Source of the DNA: a virus
Strand: one strand, 5' to 3'
Virus record (IMG/VR): IMGVR_UViG_3300030117_001806
Location: 1 to 47,729 of that record
DNA: 47,729 nucleotides
A program made the position numbers and the translations under genes. Positions 16,660 to 26,056 of this stretch are shown here, in pieces. Position 1 is the first letter of the stretch, and the number at the start of each line of letters is the position of its first letter. The notes beneath the pieces are model-generated. The model was not told where the DNA came from. It made no database searches and worked only from the letters and a program-made list of their open reading frames with translations.

Positions 16660-19600
16660 ATGGCAGGTTATTGTAGACAATCAGCAACTTTAATACAGCC
16701 TAATGAGGTTGTTAAAGCTGCACCAATTAATAGTGAATTTAACTGTGTTCGTGACGCATTTGTTGTAGCAAGTGGACATAAACATGATGGAACAACTACT
16801 GAAGGTGCTTACGTTCCTATTATTTCTGATTCAAATACTTATACGAAAGCGTGTATAGACACTAGTAGTGCAAAAATTAGATTTTATGTTAATGTGTCAA
16901 GTGCGGCACAAGAACAAGTTATCATTGAAGATGGTGTTGTTACTCCTGCTACTGATGACAACATTGATCTTGGAACTTCTAGTGTTGAATTTAAAAATGC
17001 GTACTTCGATGGCACAGTACAAACTGATGTTCTAACTGTCGATGAGAATGCTACTGTTACTGGTAATTTAACAGTAAATGGAAACACAACAATTGGTAAT
17101 GCTGATTCTGATACTGTCACATTAACTGCTGATGTTGCTTCGCCTGTTATTCCTTCTGCAGATGACACACACGATTTAGGAGCAGTAGGTTCTGAATGGA
17201 GAAATTTATATGTAGATGGTACTGCTAACATTGATAGTCTAGTCGCTGATACTGCAGACATTAACGCAGGTTCAATTGATGGCACAATTATTGGTGCAAA
17301 TAGTGCCGCAGCAGGAACGTTCTCTACTCTTACTGCAAGTAATACCATTATTGGTAGTATTAATGGAAATGCAGCTACAGCCACAGCTTTACAAACTGCT
17401 AGAACTATAGGTGGTGTAAGTTTTGATGGCACTGGAAACATTAACCTTCCCGGAGTTAATGCTACAGGAGATCAAGATACATCAGGTAATGCAGCAACTG
17501 CAACTGCTTTAGCGACTGCGAGAACCATAGGTGGTGTTTCTTTTGATGGAACAGGTAATATCAATTTACCAGGCGTTAACGCTACAGGCAATCAAGATAC
17601 TTCAGGTAACGCTGCCACAGCTACAGCTTTAGCAACTGCTAGAACGATTGCAGGAAAATCTTTTGATGGCACTGGTAATATTACTATTGCAGCTACAGAC
17701 TTATCTGATACTGATCAAAGTTTAGCAACATCAGATAACGTACAGTTTGGAACAGTAACAGCTAATCTGACAGGAAATGTTACTTCGTCAGGAACAAGTG
17801 GCTTTGCTACAATTACAGCAAGTAATACTGCAACATTAAGTGGTGGTTTAGTTTTATCGAATGCTTCTATTTCAAGCACAGCACAAGCTACCACACACAC
17901 AGTTATTGATAATAACGCAAGTGCTTTTCAATTTAGTTCAACAGGTAAAGCAGGTATTCTTAAAATTGTAAGTACTGATAGTAGCGAAGGTGTTACTATG
18001 AGTGGTACACTTAACGTTAGTGGTAATACCACGATTCAAGGTGATCTAACAGTTAGTGGTACAACAACCACTATCAATACTACGAACACAGTCGTTAGTG
18101 ATGCGATAATAGAATTAGCTAATGGAACTTCAGGTTCACCTAGTAATGATGCAGGAATTGTAATTGAACGTGGATCAGCAGATAATGCGTTCATGGGTTT
18201 TGATGAATCAGCAGATAAATTTATTGTAGGAACAGGTTCTTTTACAGGTGCATCTACTGGTAATCTTACTATCACTACAGGAACACTTGTTGCGAATCTT
18301 GAAGGTAATGTGACTGCAACTACTTTGGGTGGAACTCTTAGTACTGCGGCTCAACCTAACGTAACTTCACTAGGAACACTTACAACGTTAACAGTAGATG
18401 ACGTAAATATAAATGGTAAAGTCATTACCATGACAGGTGATACTAGTGATACAGCAACAATAACTGCAGGTACAAATGGTACACTAGCCATTACTACTAC
18501 AGATGCTGCAGGTGCTAATGGTAACATTACAATAACAGCAGATGGAACATTTGAAGCTGTAGGTACAACGATTACGTTAGACTCTGGTGGTGCAATTAAT
18601 TTAGAAACAGATTCTTTATCAATTGGTAATAATGGAGACACAGACGTTGCTGTAACATTCAATGGTAATACTAATGATGGTGTTATCACTTGGATGGAAG
18701 ATGAGGATTACTTTAAGTATTCTGATAACATCTTAATGGATAGTACAAATAAAATTCAATTTGGAGATACAGCATCTTTTATACATCAATCAGCAGATGG
18801 TACACTAACGATTGATGGTGAAGCTATTATTGATTTAAATGCTTCTACAAGAGTAGATGTATCTGGAGATATTAAAGTAGGTGGAGAAGTACAAACTGCT
18901 AAGATAGCATTTACAGATGGTGATGATGCTATTACTATTGCTGATGGTGGTGGTATAACAGCTAACACAAGTTTAACTCTTGCTTCAGGTTCTACAGTTA
19001 CCTCTATTAAAGATGAAAATGATTTTAGTTCAGATTCAGACACTGCACTTGCAACCCAACAATCTATTAAAGCTTATGTTAATACAGTAGCAGGAGCAGC
19101 AAATAATGTTACTGGACTTAGTGCTTCAGGAGCAGAGATAAATACTGTCGCACATCCTTCAACAATAGCTAGTAATATTGGAAACGTAACTCTAGCTAGT
19201 CAGGATGCTGTGTTAGTGTACGATCATAGTGCTTCAGTTCCTAGGTATGTTTATATTGATTATATAGATGCTTATGGAGCAAGTACAACAAGAACTTTAA
19301 CAAACAAAACACTTACAAGTCCTATTGTAACTGGTTTGCATCTTAATGATTCAGGTTTTACTGTAGAAGGTTCTAGTGCAGACGCTAACGAAACAACTGT
19401 TACCTTTACAAATCCAACAGCAGATAGAACCATTACTTTTCCTAACGCTACTGGTACAGTTGCATTAACATCTGATATTCCATCAACTGCTCTTGATGAT
19501 ATTCAAGCAGGAGATGGTGCTGTGACACTTTCAACTACTAGTGGTGACATTACTATAGATGCAGAAGGCAGTAATACAGACATTATATTTATGGGTACTG

Positions 19601-20478
19601 ATGGAGTTTCACACATTACTGCACTTACACTTGATATGAGTGCTGCAGGTACTGCAATTTTTAATAGTGGTGTTCAAACAGGTCTATACTTTTGGGCAAA
19701 AACTGATGATGCTGTTGTTTTTTATGCAGGTGCAAATACTGAGATTCAGTTAACACATGTACACAATACTGGTTTTTTATTAACTAATATTGGAACTGGA
19801 ACTCCTACTGTAGAATTACAATTTGTAGACTCAAATGAATCTATTAGTTCAGATGGCACAAATCTTTTCTTAAAGTCTGGTGGAAATGCAATAACAGTGC
19901 CTAACTCTGGTGCTGACACCATGACTTTAAATGCTGCTACACAAACACTAACAAATAAAACTTTAACATCTCCAAAGATAAACGAAGATGTAGCTGTAAC
20001 AGCCACTGCAACAGAATTAAACAAACTTGATGGAGTTACAGCAACTGCAACAGAATTAAATTATGTTGATGTAACAACACTAGGTTTAACTGAAGCAAGT
20101 AAAGCAGTTACTGCAGATGCAAATGGTGTTGTTAGTTTTGATAATGGAACTATTGAAGAAGTTACTAGTGTTTCATCTAGCTCTAATGCTGCTACAATTA
20201 ATTTACGTGATGGTAATGTTTTTGAACACGATTTAACAGAAAATGTTACATATACTTTTTCTAATCCTGCAGCTAATGGTCGTGGTTCAGCTTTTATACT
20301 AAAAGTTATTCAAGATAGTAGTGCTCGCTCTATTACATGGCCCGGGTCTGTTGATTGGGCAGGTGGTACAGCTCCCACTTTAACTACAACTAATAATGGT
20401 GTGGATGTTTTTGGATTTTTAACAATAGATGGTGGTACAACTTATTATGGTTTTACTCTTGGGCAAGCAATGGGTTAA
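16660..20478 (+). CDS. Long tail fibre with tandem repeats
   Basis: A 1272-residue Thr/Ala/Gly/Asn-rich fibre. The N-terminus has a collar-binding motif HKHDGTTTEGAYVPII. Two copies of a DLGxxxxEWRNLYVDGT unit follow (about 105-130 and 170-195), then three 40-residue repeats (about 236-350), then long beta-helix-like stretches. The C-terminal domain (VTYTFSNPAANGRGSAF, SITWPGSVDWAGGTAPTL, TTYYGF) is a known fibre-end domain of marine phages. It is two bases from the previous gene. It probably carries the host-receptor contact or the shaft for the next protein. Confidence 0.85.
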   Translation: MAGYCRQSATLIQPNEVVKAAPINSEFNCVRDAFVVASGHKHDGTTTEGAYVPIISDSNTYTKACIDTSSAKIRFYVNVSSAAQEQVIIEDGVVTPATDDNIDLGTSSVEFKNAYFDGTVQTDVLTVDENATVTGNLTVNGNTTIGNADSDTVTLTADVASPVIPSADDTHDLGAVGSEWRNLYVDGTANIDSLVADTADINAGSIDGTIIGANSAAAGTFSTLTASNTIIGSINGNAATATALQTARTIGGVSFDGTGNINLPGVNATGDQDTSGNAATATALATARTIGGVSFDGTGNINLPGVNATGNQDTSGNAATATALATARTIAGKSFDGTGNITIAATDLSDTDQSLATSDNVQFGTVTANLTGNVTSSGTSGFATITASNTATLSGGLVLSNASISSTAQATTHTVIDNNASAFQFSSTGKAGILKIVSTDSSEGVTMSGTLNVSGNTTIQGDLTVSGTTTTINTTNTVVSDAIIELANGTSGSPSNDAGIVIERGSADNAFMGFDESADKFIVGTGSFTGASTGNLTITTGTLVANLEGNVTATTLGGTLSTAAQPNVTSLGTLTTLTVDDVNINGKVITMTGDTSDTATITAGTNGTLAITTTDAAGANGNITITADGTFEAVGTTITLDSGGAINLETDSLSIGNNGDTDVAVTFNGNTNDGVITWMEDEDYFKYSDNILMDSTNKIQFGDTASFIHQSADGTLTIDGEAIIDLNASTRVDVSGDIKVGGEVQTAKIAFTDGDDAITIADGGGITANTSLTLASGSTVTSIKDENDFSSDSDTALATQQSIKAYVNTVAGAANNVTGLSASGAEINTVAHPSTIASNIGNVTLASQDAVLVYDHSASVPRYVYIDYIDAYGASTTRTLTNKTLTSPIVTGLHLNDSGFTVEGSSADANETTVTFTNPTADRTITFPNATGTVALTSDIPSTALDDIQAGDGAVTLSTTSGDITIDAEGSNTDIIFMGTDGVSHITALTLDMSAAGTAIFNSGVQTGLYFWAKTDDAVVFYAGANTEIQLTHVHNTGFLLTNIGTGTPTVELQFVDSNESISSDGTNLFLKSGGNAITVPNSGADTMTLNAATQTLTNKTLTSPKINEDVAVTATATELNKLDGVTATATELNYVDVTTLGLTEASKAVTADANGVVSFDNGTIEEVTSVSSSSNAATINLRDGNVFEHDLTENVTYTFSNPAANGRGSAFILKVIQDSSARSITWPGSVDWAGGTAPTLTTTNNGVDVFGFLTIDGGTTYYGFTLGQAMG
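17364..17700 (+). repeat. Three tandem 120-bp repeats in the fibre gene
   Basis: Units begin near 17364, 17484 and 17604, each starting AATG/CAGC... and coding for GNAATATALxTARTIGGVSF then DGTGNINLPGVNATGxQDTS. The first two units are nearly identical in protein, the third diverges at its end. Synonymous changes between units show they are not brand new duplications. Similar repeats occur in many phage fibres. Confidence 0.85.
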
Positions 20479-20483
20479 TAAAT

Positions 20484-21677
20484 ATGTCAGTTTCTAAACT
20501 TGTTTTAAACGCTTCTTCTGGTGTTAGCACTTCTACACCTGCTAAATATCTTATTACGCATAATTTTAAAGTTTATGATATTGAAAATAATTACAATGAT
20601 GTAACAAGCACTTTTTTTAGTGGTACTTTTCCTACATCTTGGGCAGGTTCTAGTGAAAGAATAAATCATGGTTGGCAAGATAATGGCTATCGAAGTAAAT
20701 ATGTTGGATTTGGTGGTTGGGGTAGATCTTCAGCAGTAGGTGGTGCAATCCTTAATATTGATAATGCAGGTGGTAGTGGAAATTTATGGACAGCTACCAG
20801 TAATTATGATGGTTCTACTTATACTTTTGGTGGCAGTGGTAATGCTATTGCAACTGTTTTAGCTCCTCAAGGAAATAGTGGTGATTATTTTTGGTATCGT
20901 GTTAATGATAATGAAGATAGTGGTGTGGCTCAAATTTCTACTGGTACAAATCAAACAGGAGAATGGAGTGAATTAGAGGATACTGGTGCTGTACAAGTAG
21001 CAGTTTGGGGAAATTATATAGCAGTTGGTAATGAGGATAATAAAGATGTTAGTATAGGTGCATTTAACACAAATGGAACAAGTAGTGGAGATAGAGATTC
21101 AGATAGCTTAGGTAGTGGTTATAGTAGTGCAGGTGGCATAAAAGTAAGCAAAGGTGGAAATATTATTGCTATTGCACATGAAAGTAATCCACCTCAAATA
21201 AAAGTTTTTAAAGGAGCTAATATTGCTGATTATGATGGTAGCTCAACAACATTAAGTAGTAATGCAACAGTTGTTAATGTTGCTGCTTCTGGAGTTTCTA
21301 ATGTTATGAATGTAGTACCTGAAGCTATTGGAATTAGTGATGATGAAAAATATATTGCTGTAGGTTATCGTGTAACTACATCACCTTACTATAAAGTTTC
21401 AATAATAGATATTAATAATAGCTATGCTGTAACAGATGTAACGACTCCTGCAGGTTCTGGTACTAATGCAAGACCAAAAGATATTGTTTGGTATCCAGAT
21501 AATGATACATTTTTTGTTGCAGGATACTCAAATGCACAAAATTTAGAGTGTAAAAAAAGCACAGCAGCCACTTCAAAAAATTTAGATAATCATGGAGATA
21601 ATTCTTTAAGTTTAATAACTGCGAGTTTAATGGGTGCAACTGTTTTACCTGAGGATTGGCGAGATGGATTTAGTTAA
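20484..21677 (+). CDS. Putative receptor-binding or second fibre protein
   Basis: A 397-residue Gly/Ser/Asn-rich protein just after the fibre. An N-terminal domain (VSKLVLNASSGVSTSTPAKY) is followed by Gly/Trp-rich loops (GFGGWGRSSAVGGAILNI). Then come repeated beta-blade-like units: VAVWGNYIAVGN, GNIIAIAHESN, EKYIAVGYR, DTFFVAGYS. This suggests a beta-propeller about residues 170-370. Such genes between fibre and chaperone are often adhesin tips. No family is certain. Confidence 0.6.
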   Translation: MSVSKLVLNASSGVSTSTPAKYLITHNFKVYDIENNYNDVTSTFFSGTFPTSWAGSSERINHGWQDNGYRSKYVGFGGWGRSSAVGGAILNIDNAGGSGNLWTATSNYDGSTYTFGGSGNAIATVLAPQGNSGDYFWYRVNDNEDSGVAQISTGTNQTGEWSELEDTGAVQVAVWGNYIAVGNEDNKDVSIGAFNTNGTSSGDRDSDSLGSGYSSAGGIKVSKGGNIIAIAHESNPPQIKVFKGANIADYDGSSTTLSSNATVVNVAASGVSNVMNVVPEAIGISDDEKYIAVGYRVTTSPYYKVSIIDINNSYAVTDVTTPAGSGTNARPKDIVWYPDNDTFFVAGYSNAQNLECKKSTAATSKNLDNHGDNSLSLITASLMGATVLPEDWRDGFS

Positions 21678-21689
21678 TAGGAGTTTTAA

Positions 21690-22181
21690 ATGAGTGAATA
21701 TATACATACTGATGGTACAATTAGAACAATGGATGCAATAAAAGCACATAATCCAAATACTAGTTTTCCAAAGGTTTTACCTTCTGAAATGCTAACACAA
21801 TTAGGTTATACAAGTATTCTTCCTTCTAATCCTCCTACTGCGTCCTCTGTCACAAAAATGATTGTTAGAGATGGAGCAGAAAAAAATAGTAATAATGAAT
21901 GGGTACAGAAGTGGAAAGAGGTTGATAGATTTTCTGATGTTAGTGGTGGAAAAACTAAATCAGAACAAGAAACAGATTATAAAAATGAACTTAATGCAAA
22001 TCAATTAGAGACAGTTCGTGCAACTAGAAAACCTCTATTAGAAGAAGCTGATTGGCAGATACACAAACTTGAAGATGCAAGTGGTAATACTACTGCATGG
22101 AGAACCTATAGACAGGCTTTGCGTGACGTAACAAAACAATCAGATATTTACAATATAAATTGGCCTACTAAACCATCTTAA
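21690..22181 (+). CDS. Tail fibre assembly chaperone-like protein
   Basis: A 163-residue protein behind TAGGAG. The C-terminal 65 residues carry a pattern of phage tail assembly chaperones (Phage_tail_APC/DUF4376-like): RKPLLEEADWQIHKLEDASG, then AWRTYRQALRDVTKQ and NINWPTKPS. The N-terminal part is polar. Such proteins help fibres fold or trimerise. It closes the fibre block; the sugar cassette promoter starts 14 bases later. Confidence 0.7.
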   Translation: MSEYIHTDGTIRTMDAIKAHNPNTSFPKVLPSEMLTQLGYTSILPSNPPTASSVTKMIVRDGAEKNSNNEWVQKWKEVDRFSDVSGGKTKSEQETDYKNELNANQLETVRATRKPLLEEADWQIHKLEDASGNTTAWRTYRQALRDVTKQSDIYNINWPTKPS

Positions 22182-22195
22182 CACACCACATTAAG

Positions 22196-22224
22196 TTGAC
22201 TATATAAACTAAATTCATTATAAT
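22196..22224 (+). promoter_or_regulatory. Near-consensus promoter of the sugar cassette
   Basis: TTGACT at 22196-22201, a 17-base spacer, and a perfect TATAAT at 22219-22224. It is the best promoter match in the late arm and lies between the chaperone stop and the first glycosyltransferase gene. It allows the cassette to be expressed independently of, and perhaps earlier than, the virion operon. Confidence 0.75.
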
Positions 22225-22230
22225 AAGCAC

Positions 22231-22246
22231 CAGAGTATTAACTCTG
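22231..22246 (+). promoter_or_regulatory. Inverted repeat at the cassette transcription start
   Basis: CAGAGT and ACTCTG are separated by ATTA. The repeat begins seven bases after the -10 box, at the predicted +1. It could be an operator or a 5' mRNA-protecting hairpin. The arm length is only 6 bp, so chance is possible. Confidence 0.45.
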
Positions 22247-22269
22247 TAACGATAATAATAAAGAAAAAA

Positions 22270-23196
22270 ATGAAAACTGTTTTTATGATTGATGGAGGAG
22301 CAGGGAGAGCAATTGCGGCAATTCCTGCTCTTATTAAATTTAGTAAAAGAAATACAAATTTTCAAGTTATGGTTAATGGTTGGGATACATTGTATTGGGG
22401 TATTCCAGAATTACATGATAAAGTTTTTAATCCAGATCAAAAAGGAGCTTTTGAGCAATTTTTTTTAGATGCTGATGAGGTTATTACACCTGAACCTTAT
22501 AGAGTGCCAGGATACTACAAACAAGAAAAATCTTTAGCTCAAGCTTTTGACACTTTAATTAACAATACTAATGAGCATGATGATTTAACTTTACCTGTTT
22601 TAACAACTAGCAAGATGGAAGAGATAAACGCTGCAAAGTTTATTCAACAGGTTAAGAAAGATCAACAAAAACAAAAAACAATTATTATCCAACCTTTTGG
22701 AAGATCAGCAGAAAGAATAGATGAAGAAATTATTGTGGATCAGTCTTCTCGTTCTATTAAGCTTGATACCTATTTAAAGTTAGTAAAAAAACTTACAACT
22801 AAATATAACGTTGTTCTTTTTGCAGAAAAACATTTTCATATGAAGGAGGACACGTACACTGTAAAACCAGAAGCTGATCTAAGACAATGGATTGCTTTTA
22901 TTGACGCATCAGATTATTTTATTGGGTGTGATTCATTAGGACAACATATAGCTCGTGCAGTCAATAAGCCAGGGACAGTTATCATAGGATCAACGTTTGC
23001 AGTCAATACAAGTTATCCTGACTTTTTTAATATCATTAAAAGAAAAGCACTTAGAAAATATTCACCTATTCGTATATCAGGTCTTGAGGGGCATTTAGCA
23101 GATCGAATAAACGAGAAGACTGTTGAATTTACTGAAAAGGAAATAAATACAATGTACGCTAACATTGTCAAAGATATCGAAAAGAAGGTAGAATAG
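22270..23196 (+). CDS. GT9-like glycosyltransferase
   Basis: A 308-residue GT-B-type enzyme. The N-terminal glycine loop (MIDGGAGRAIAAIPALIKF) and the C-terminal nucleotide-sugar site (GCDSLGQHIARAVNKPGTVI, then GST; Asp221) match family 9 glycosyltransferases, which include the ADP-heptose:LPS heptosyltransferases. It is slightly short for the family (about 310-350). First gene of the cassette, two codon-tight steps before the carbamoyltransferase. With HldE and HldD homologues downstream, an ADP-heptose donor is likely, but the acceptor is unknown. Confidence 0.7.
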   Translation: MKTVFMIDGGAGRAIAAIPALIKFSKRNTNFQVMVNGWDTLYWGIPELHDKVFNPDQKGAFEQFFLDADEVITPEPYRVPGYYKQEKSLAQAFDTLINNTNEHDDLTLPVLTTSKMEEINAAKFIQQVKKDQQKQKTIIIQPFGRSAERIDEEIIVDQSSRSIKLDTYLKLVKKLTTKYNVVLFAEKHFHMKEDTYTVKPEADLRQWIAFIDASDYFIGCDSLGQHIARAVNKPGTVIIGSTFAVNTSYPDFFNIIKRKALRKYSPIRISGLEGHLADRINEKTVEFTEKEINTMYANIVKDIEKKVE

Positions 23197-23197
23197 T

Positions 23198-24928
23198 ATG
23201 AATATATTAGCAGTTAATCCAAGTCATAATGGATCTGTCGCTTTACTAATTGATGGTGATTTAAAATTTTATATTGAAGAAGAAAGATTATCTCGTGAAA
23301 AGTATGATGCCAATCCTTTTAGAGGAATACTTGAAGCAATAAACTATCAAATAGATAACATCGTAATAGGAGGAACGACAATGCAACTTCCTTCTTTACC
23401 TTGGACAGGAGAAGATCCTTTTAGTGCTTTAGTCAGAAAACATTATCGTGGTGTAAAAGTAGGATACATAGGAAATGCTCATCATTTAGGTCACGCTGCA
23501 AACGCTTTTTACAATTCAGGATTTAAAGAAGCTGTTGCTGTTGTGGTGGATGGAGCAGGAACTAAACAGAACGTTAAAATACAAAAAGATTTTGTTAACT
23601 CTGGTTTTGAAACTGAAACTATTTTTGATTGTAACTACGAAGAAGAAGGTATTAAACAAGTTTACGCATCATTAGGTGGTAACTACGAAACTCAAAGAAT
23701 ACTAAGTAAATCTCACTTCATGGATTCAGCTATTACGATTGTAAAAGCTTATGAAGCTGTCACACACTACCTTGGTTTTGGTTTTATTGATGCAGGAAAA
23801 ACAATGGGGTTAGCTCCTTATGGAAAAAAATCAAATAAAATACCACCACTCTTCATTAAAGGAAGGGGTAATAAAAACGTTTTTCTTCCTAGCTATCCTG
23901 CAGGTGCTCTTGTCGATCACACTCGTTGGGAAGATTTGGAAATAACAGATCCAAAACAAACAACAGAATGGCATCATGATCCAAGTAAAGTAAGAGAGTC
24001 TTTCAAAGATTTAGCTTGGGCAGTGCAACAGGCCACACAAGAACTTGTTGGTGATCTAATTGAAAAAGCTTCAAATGATACCTCAAAGAAAAACGTTGTA
24101 CTGTCAGGAGGATACGCACTGAATTGTGTAGCAAACTATTATTATAAAAAACGTTTTCCTAATTTAAATATTTATATTGACCCTATTGCTCATGATGGTG
24201 GCACAGCGATTGGAATAGCTAAGTATGTGCATTACAGAGAAACAAAGGAAAAAAAGATACGTCCTTTAAAGTCTTTGTATTTAGGTGTTGATCGAAAAGA
24301 AAAGTATAAATCAAATGCTTTTGACCCTAATGCCAAAACAAAAAAAGTAAAACCTAGTGATATTGCAAAACTTATATCAGAAAAAAATATTGTTGCTTTG
24401 TTTCAGGGTCGTTCTGAAGCAGGACCTCGTGCATTAGGAAATCGTTCTATTCTTTATGATCCTACAGATCCAAAAGGAAAAGAAGCAGTTAATAAAGTAA
24501 AAGGAAGAGAATGGTTTAGACCTTTTGCAGGATCAATATTACAAGAGTATTTTGAAGAATGGTTTGAAACTCGTGGTTTAAAAGATTCACCTTACATGCT
24601 GTACGCTATGGATTTTAAACTTGAGAAGCATGGGGAAGTTCCTGCTATAACGCACGTAGATGGAACGTGTCGTATTCAAACTGTAACTAAAGAACAGAAT
24701 GCTTTGTATTACGAATTAATTGATGAGTTTAGAAAGATAAGTGGGGTACCTATTCTATTTAATACTAGCTTTAATTTAGCAGGAGAACCCTTGGTTGAAA
24801 CATTGCATGACGCTATTGAAACTGTAAAGAACAGTGGTATCTCTTATCTTTACTTACCAGAGGAGGGAACTCTTTTGAATTATTCTAACAATAATTCTAT
24901 TAAAAAGGAGGAGAAGAAAGCTGCTTAG
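23198..24928 (+). CDS. O-carbamoyltransferase, NodU/CmcH family
   Basis: A 576-residue enzyme that moves a carbamoyl group from carbamoyl phosphate, via carbamoyl-AMP, to a hydroxyl, usually on a sugar. The N-terminal Kae1-like domain shows NPSHNGSVALLIDG (8-21), the metal-site motif AHHLGH (94-99) and TMGLAPYG. The YrdC-like C-terminal domain shows GRSEAGPRALGNRSIL (404-419), REWFRPFAG and NTSFNLAGEP. Full length for the family and no broken motif. It starts one base after the glycosyltransferase stop. In pseudomonads a related activity gives 7-O-carbamoyl-heptose in the LPS core, a possible parallel. Confidence 0.92.
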   Translation: MNILAVNPSHNGSVALLIDGDLKFYIEEERLSREKYDANPFRGILEAINYQIDNIVIGGTTMQLPSLPWTGEDPFSALVRKHYRGVKVGYIGNAHHLGHAANAFYNSGFKEAVAVVVDGAGTKQNVKIQKDFVNSGFETETIFDCNYEEEGIKQVYASLGGNYETQRILSKSHFMDSAITIVKAYEAVTHYLGFGFIDAGKTMGLAPYGKKSNKIPPLFIKGRGNKNVFLPSYPAGALVDHTRWEDLEITDPKQTTEWHHDPSKVRESFKDLAWAVQQATQELVGDLIEKASNDTSKKNVVLSGGYALNCVANYYYKKRFPNLNIYIDPIAHDGGTAIGIAKYVHYRETKEKKIRPLKSLYLGVDRKEKYKSNAFDPNAKTKKVKPSDIAKLISEKNIVALFQGRSEAGPRALGNRSILYDPTDPKGKEAVNKVKGREWFRPFAGSILQEYFEEWFETRGLKDSPYMLYAMDFKLEKHGEVPAITHVDGTCRIQTVTKEQNALYYELIDEFRKISGVPILFNTSFNLAGEPLVETLHDAIETVKNSGISYLYLPEEGTLLNYSNNNSIKKEEKKAA

Positions 24929-24930
24929 AC

Positions 24931-25362
24931 ATGCTACAATTTTTACCTGTTAAAAAAATATTTGTCAATGGAGCTTTCGATGTTCTGCATTCTGGTCATT
25001 TAGATCTTTTTGATTTTGCTAGTAATTTAGGTGGTCATTTGATGGTTGCTATTGACACAGATAGGCGTATTGAATATAACAAGGGGAAAGGCAGGCCTTT
25101 TAATAACTTGATTACTCGTAAGCATTTAATGTCAAGATTAAAACCTGTCGATGAGGTAGCAGTGTTTGATACAGATGATGACTTAGTTCGTATTATACAA
25201 GAGTATCAACCTGATATAATGGTAAAAGGATCAGATTGGAAAGGGAAAAAAATTATAGGGGAAGACGATTGTAAAGATGTAATTTTTTATGAGAGATCGA
25301 ATGATCAGTCAACCAGTAAAACCCTTGAAGATTTTATTAATAGGAGACAGTTGTTACGATGA
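24931..25362 (+). CDS. HldE-type heptose-1-phosphate adenylyltransferase domain
   Basis: A 143-residue cytidylyltransferase-fold protein matching the C-terminal half of HldE (RfaE). It shows FVNGAFDVLHSGHLDLF with the HxGH site at residues 20-23, MVAIDTDRRI, and the DIMVKGSDWKGKKIIGED stretch. In the known pathway this domain adds AMP from ATP to heptose-1-phosphate to give ADP-heptose. Here it is a stand-alone gene placed before the kinase, the reverse of the fused order. About 74 bases of its end overlap the kinase gene. Confidence 0.85.
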   Translation: MLQFLPVKKIFVNGAFDVLHSGHLDLFDFASNLGGHLMVAIDTDRRIEYNKGKGRPFNNLITRKHLMSRLKPVDEVAVFDTDDDLVRIIQEYQPDIMVKGSDWKGKKIIGEDDCKDVIFYERSNDQSTSKTLEDFINRRQLLR

Positions 25363-26056
25363 GTATCATGTAGGCTCTGTCAAAAGAATAAGTCCTGAAG
25401 CTCCTGTTCCTATATTTGATTTAAATTCTACCACTATCAAAAAAGGAATGGCGTTTAATGTTTTCAATAACTTGGTAAGTCTTGGTGTAAGTGTAGATAT
25501 TTTAACAGAATTTTATGAACGCAAGCACAGATATATTGATAGTAAAACTGGACAACAATTACTACGAGTTGATGAAAAGATTGAACCTGAGTTTATTGAT
25601 ACAAACAGATATCCTATAAAAGATTATGATGCTGTTATTATATCAGACTATAACAAAGGTTTTGTAAAAGACTACACGATTGAAGACACTATAAAGAAAG
25701 CAAACTCGCCAATCTTTGTAGACACAAAAAGAAAAGATTTGTCTATCTTTGATGGTTGTTTTGTTAAAATTAATCAGTACGAGTATTCTCAAGTAACGCA
25801 TTTAACAAAAGATTTAATAGTTACCTATGGATCAAAAAAGGTACAATATAAAAATAGAACATATATACCACCAAAGGTAGAAACGTATGATGTTTGTGGA
25901 GCAGGAGATACTTTTTTAGCAGCTCTAGTTTTTGAATACATTAGTAAACAAAATATAGATAGTGCAATAAAGTTTGCTATGAAAGCGGCATCAATTACAG
26001 TACAACACATAGGAGTATACGCCCCCACACTAAGAGAAGTAACAAATGAGAAATAA
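25289..26056 (+). CDS. HldE-type heptose-7-phosphate kinase domain (PfkB/ribokinase)
   Basis: A 255-residue ribokinase-fold protein matching the N-terminal half of HldE. ILLIGDSCYDEYHVG opens the fold, followed by the HldE-like signature KRISPEAPVPIF. DVCGAGDTFLAAL carries the anion hole and catalytic Asp207. It would phosphorylate C1 of heptose-7-phosphate. It is about 60 residues shorter than typical HldE kinase domains. The start may be the ATG at 25289 or 25301; either overlaps the adenylyltransferase gene, and the end overlaps the cupin gene by 11 bases. Confidence 0.82.
   Translation: MRDRMISQPVKPLKILLIGDSCYDEYHVGSVKRISPEAPVPIFDLNSTTIKKGMAFNVFNNLVSLGVSVDILTEFYERKHRYIDSKTGQQLLRVDEKIEPEFIDTNRYPIKDYDAVIISDYNKGFVKDYTIEDTIKKANSPIFVDTKRKDLSIFDGCFVKINQYEYSQVTHLTKDLIVTYGSKKVQYKNRTYIPPKVETYDVCGAGDTFLAALVFEYISKQNIDSAIKFAMKAASITVQHIGVYAPTLREVTNEK

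Noticed and set aside
17364-17700. Regular repeats that could be taken for a CRISPR array
   Set aside because: The period is 120 bp, in frame throughout, with no spacer-repeat contrast; it is a protein repeat of the fibre.
16884-20024. Several long open frames on the - strand inside the fibre gene
   Set aside because: They mirror the Thr/Ala/Val codon bias of the fibre, have no ribosome sites and give low-complexity products.
20484-22181. Possible diversity-generating retroelement target near the fibre genes
   Set aside because: No reverse transcriptase gene and no template/variable repeat pair was seen in the window.
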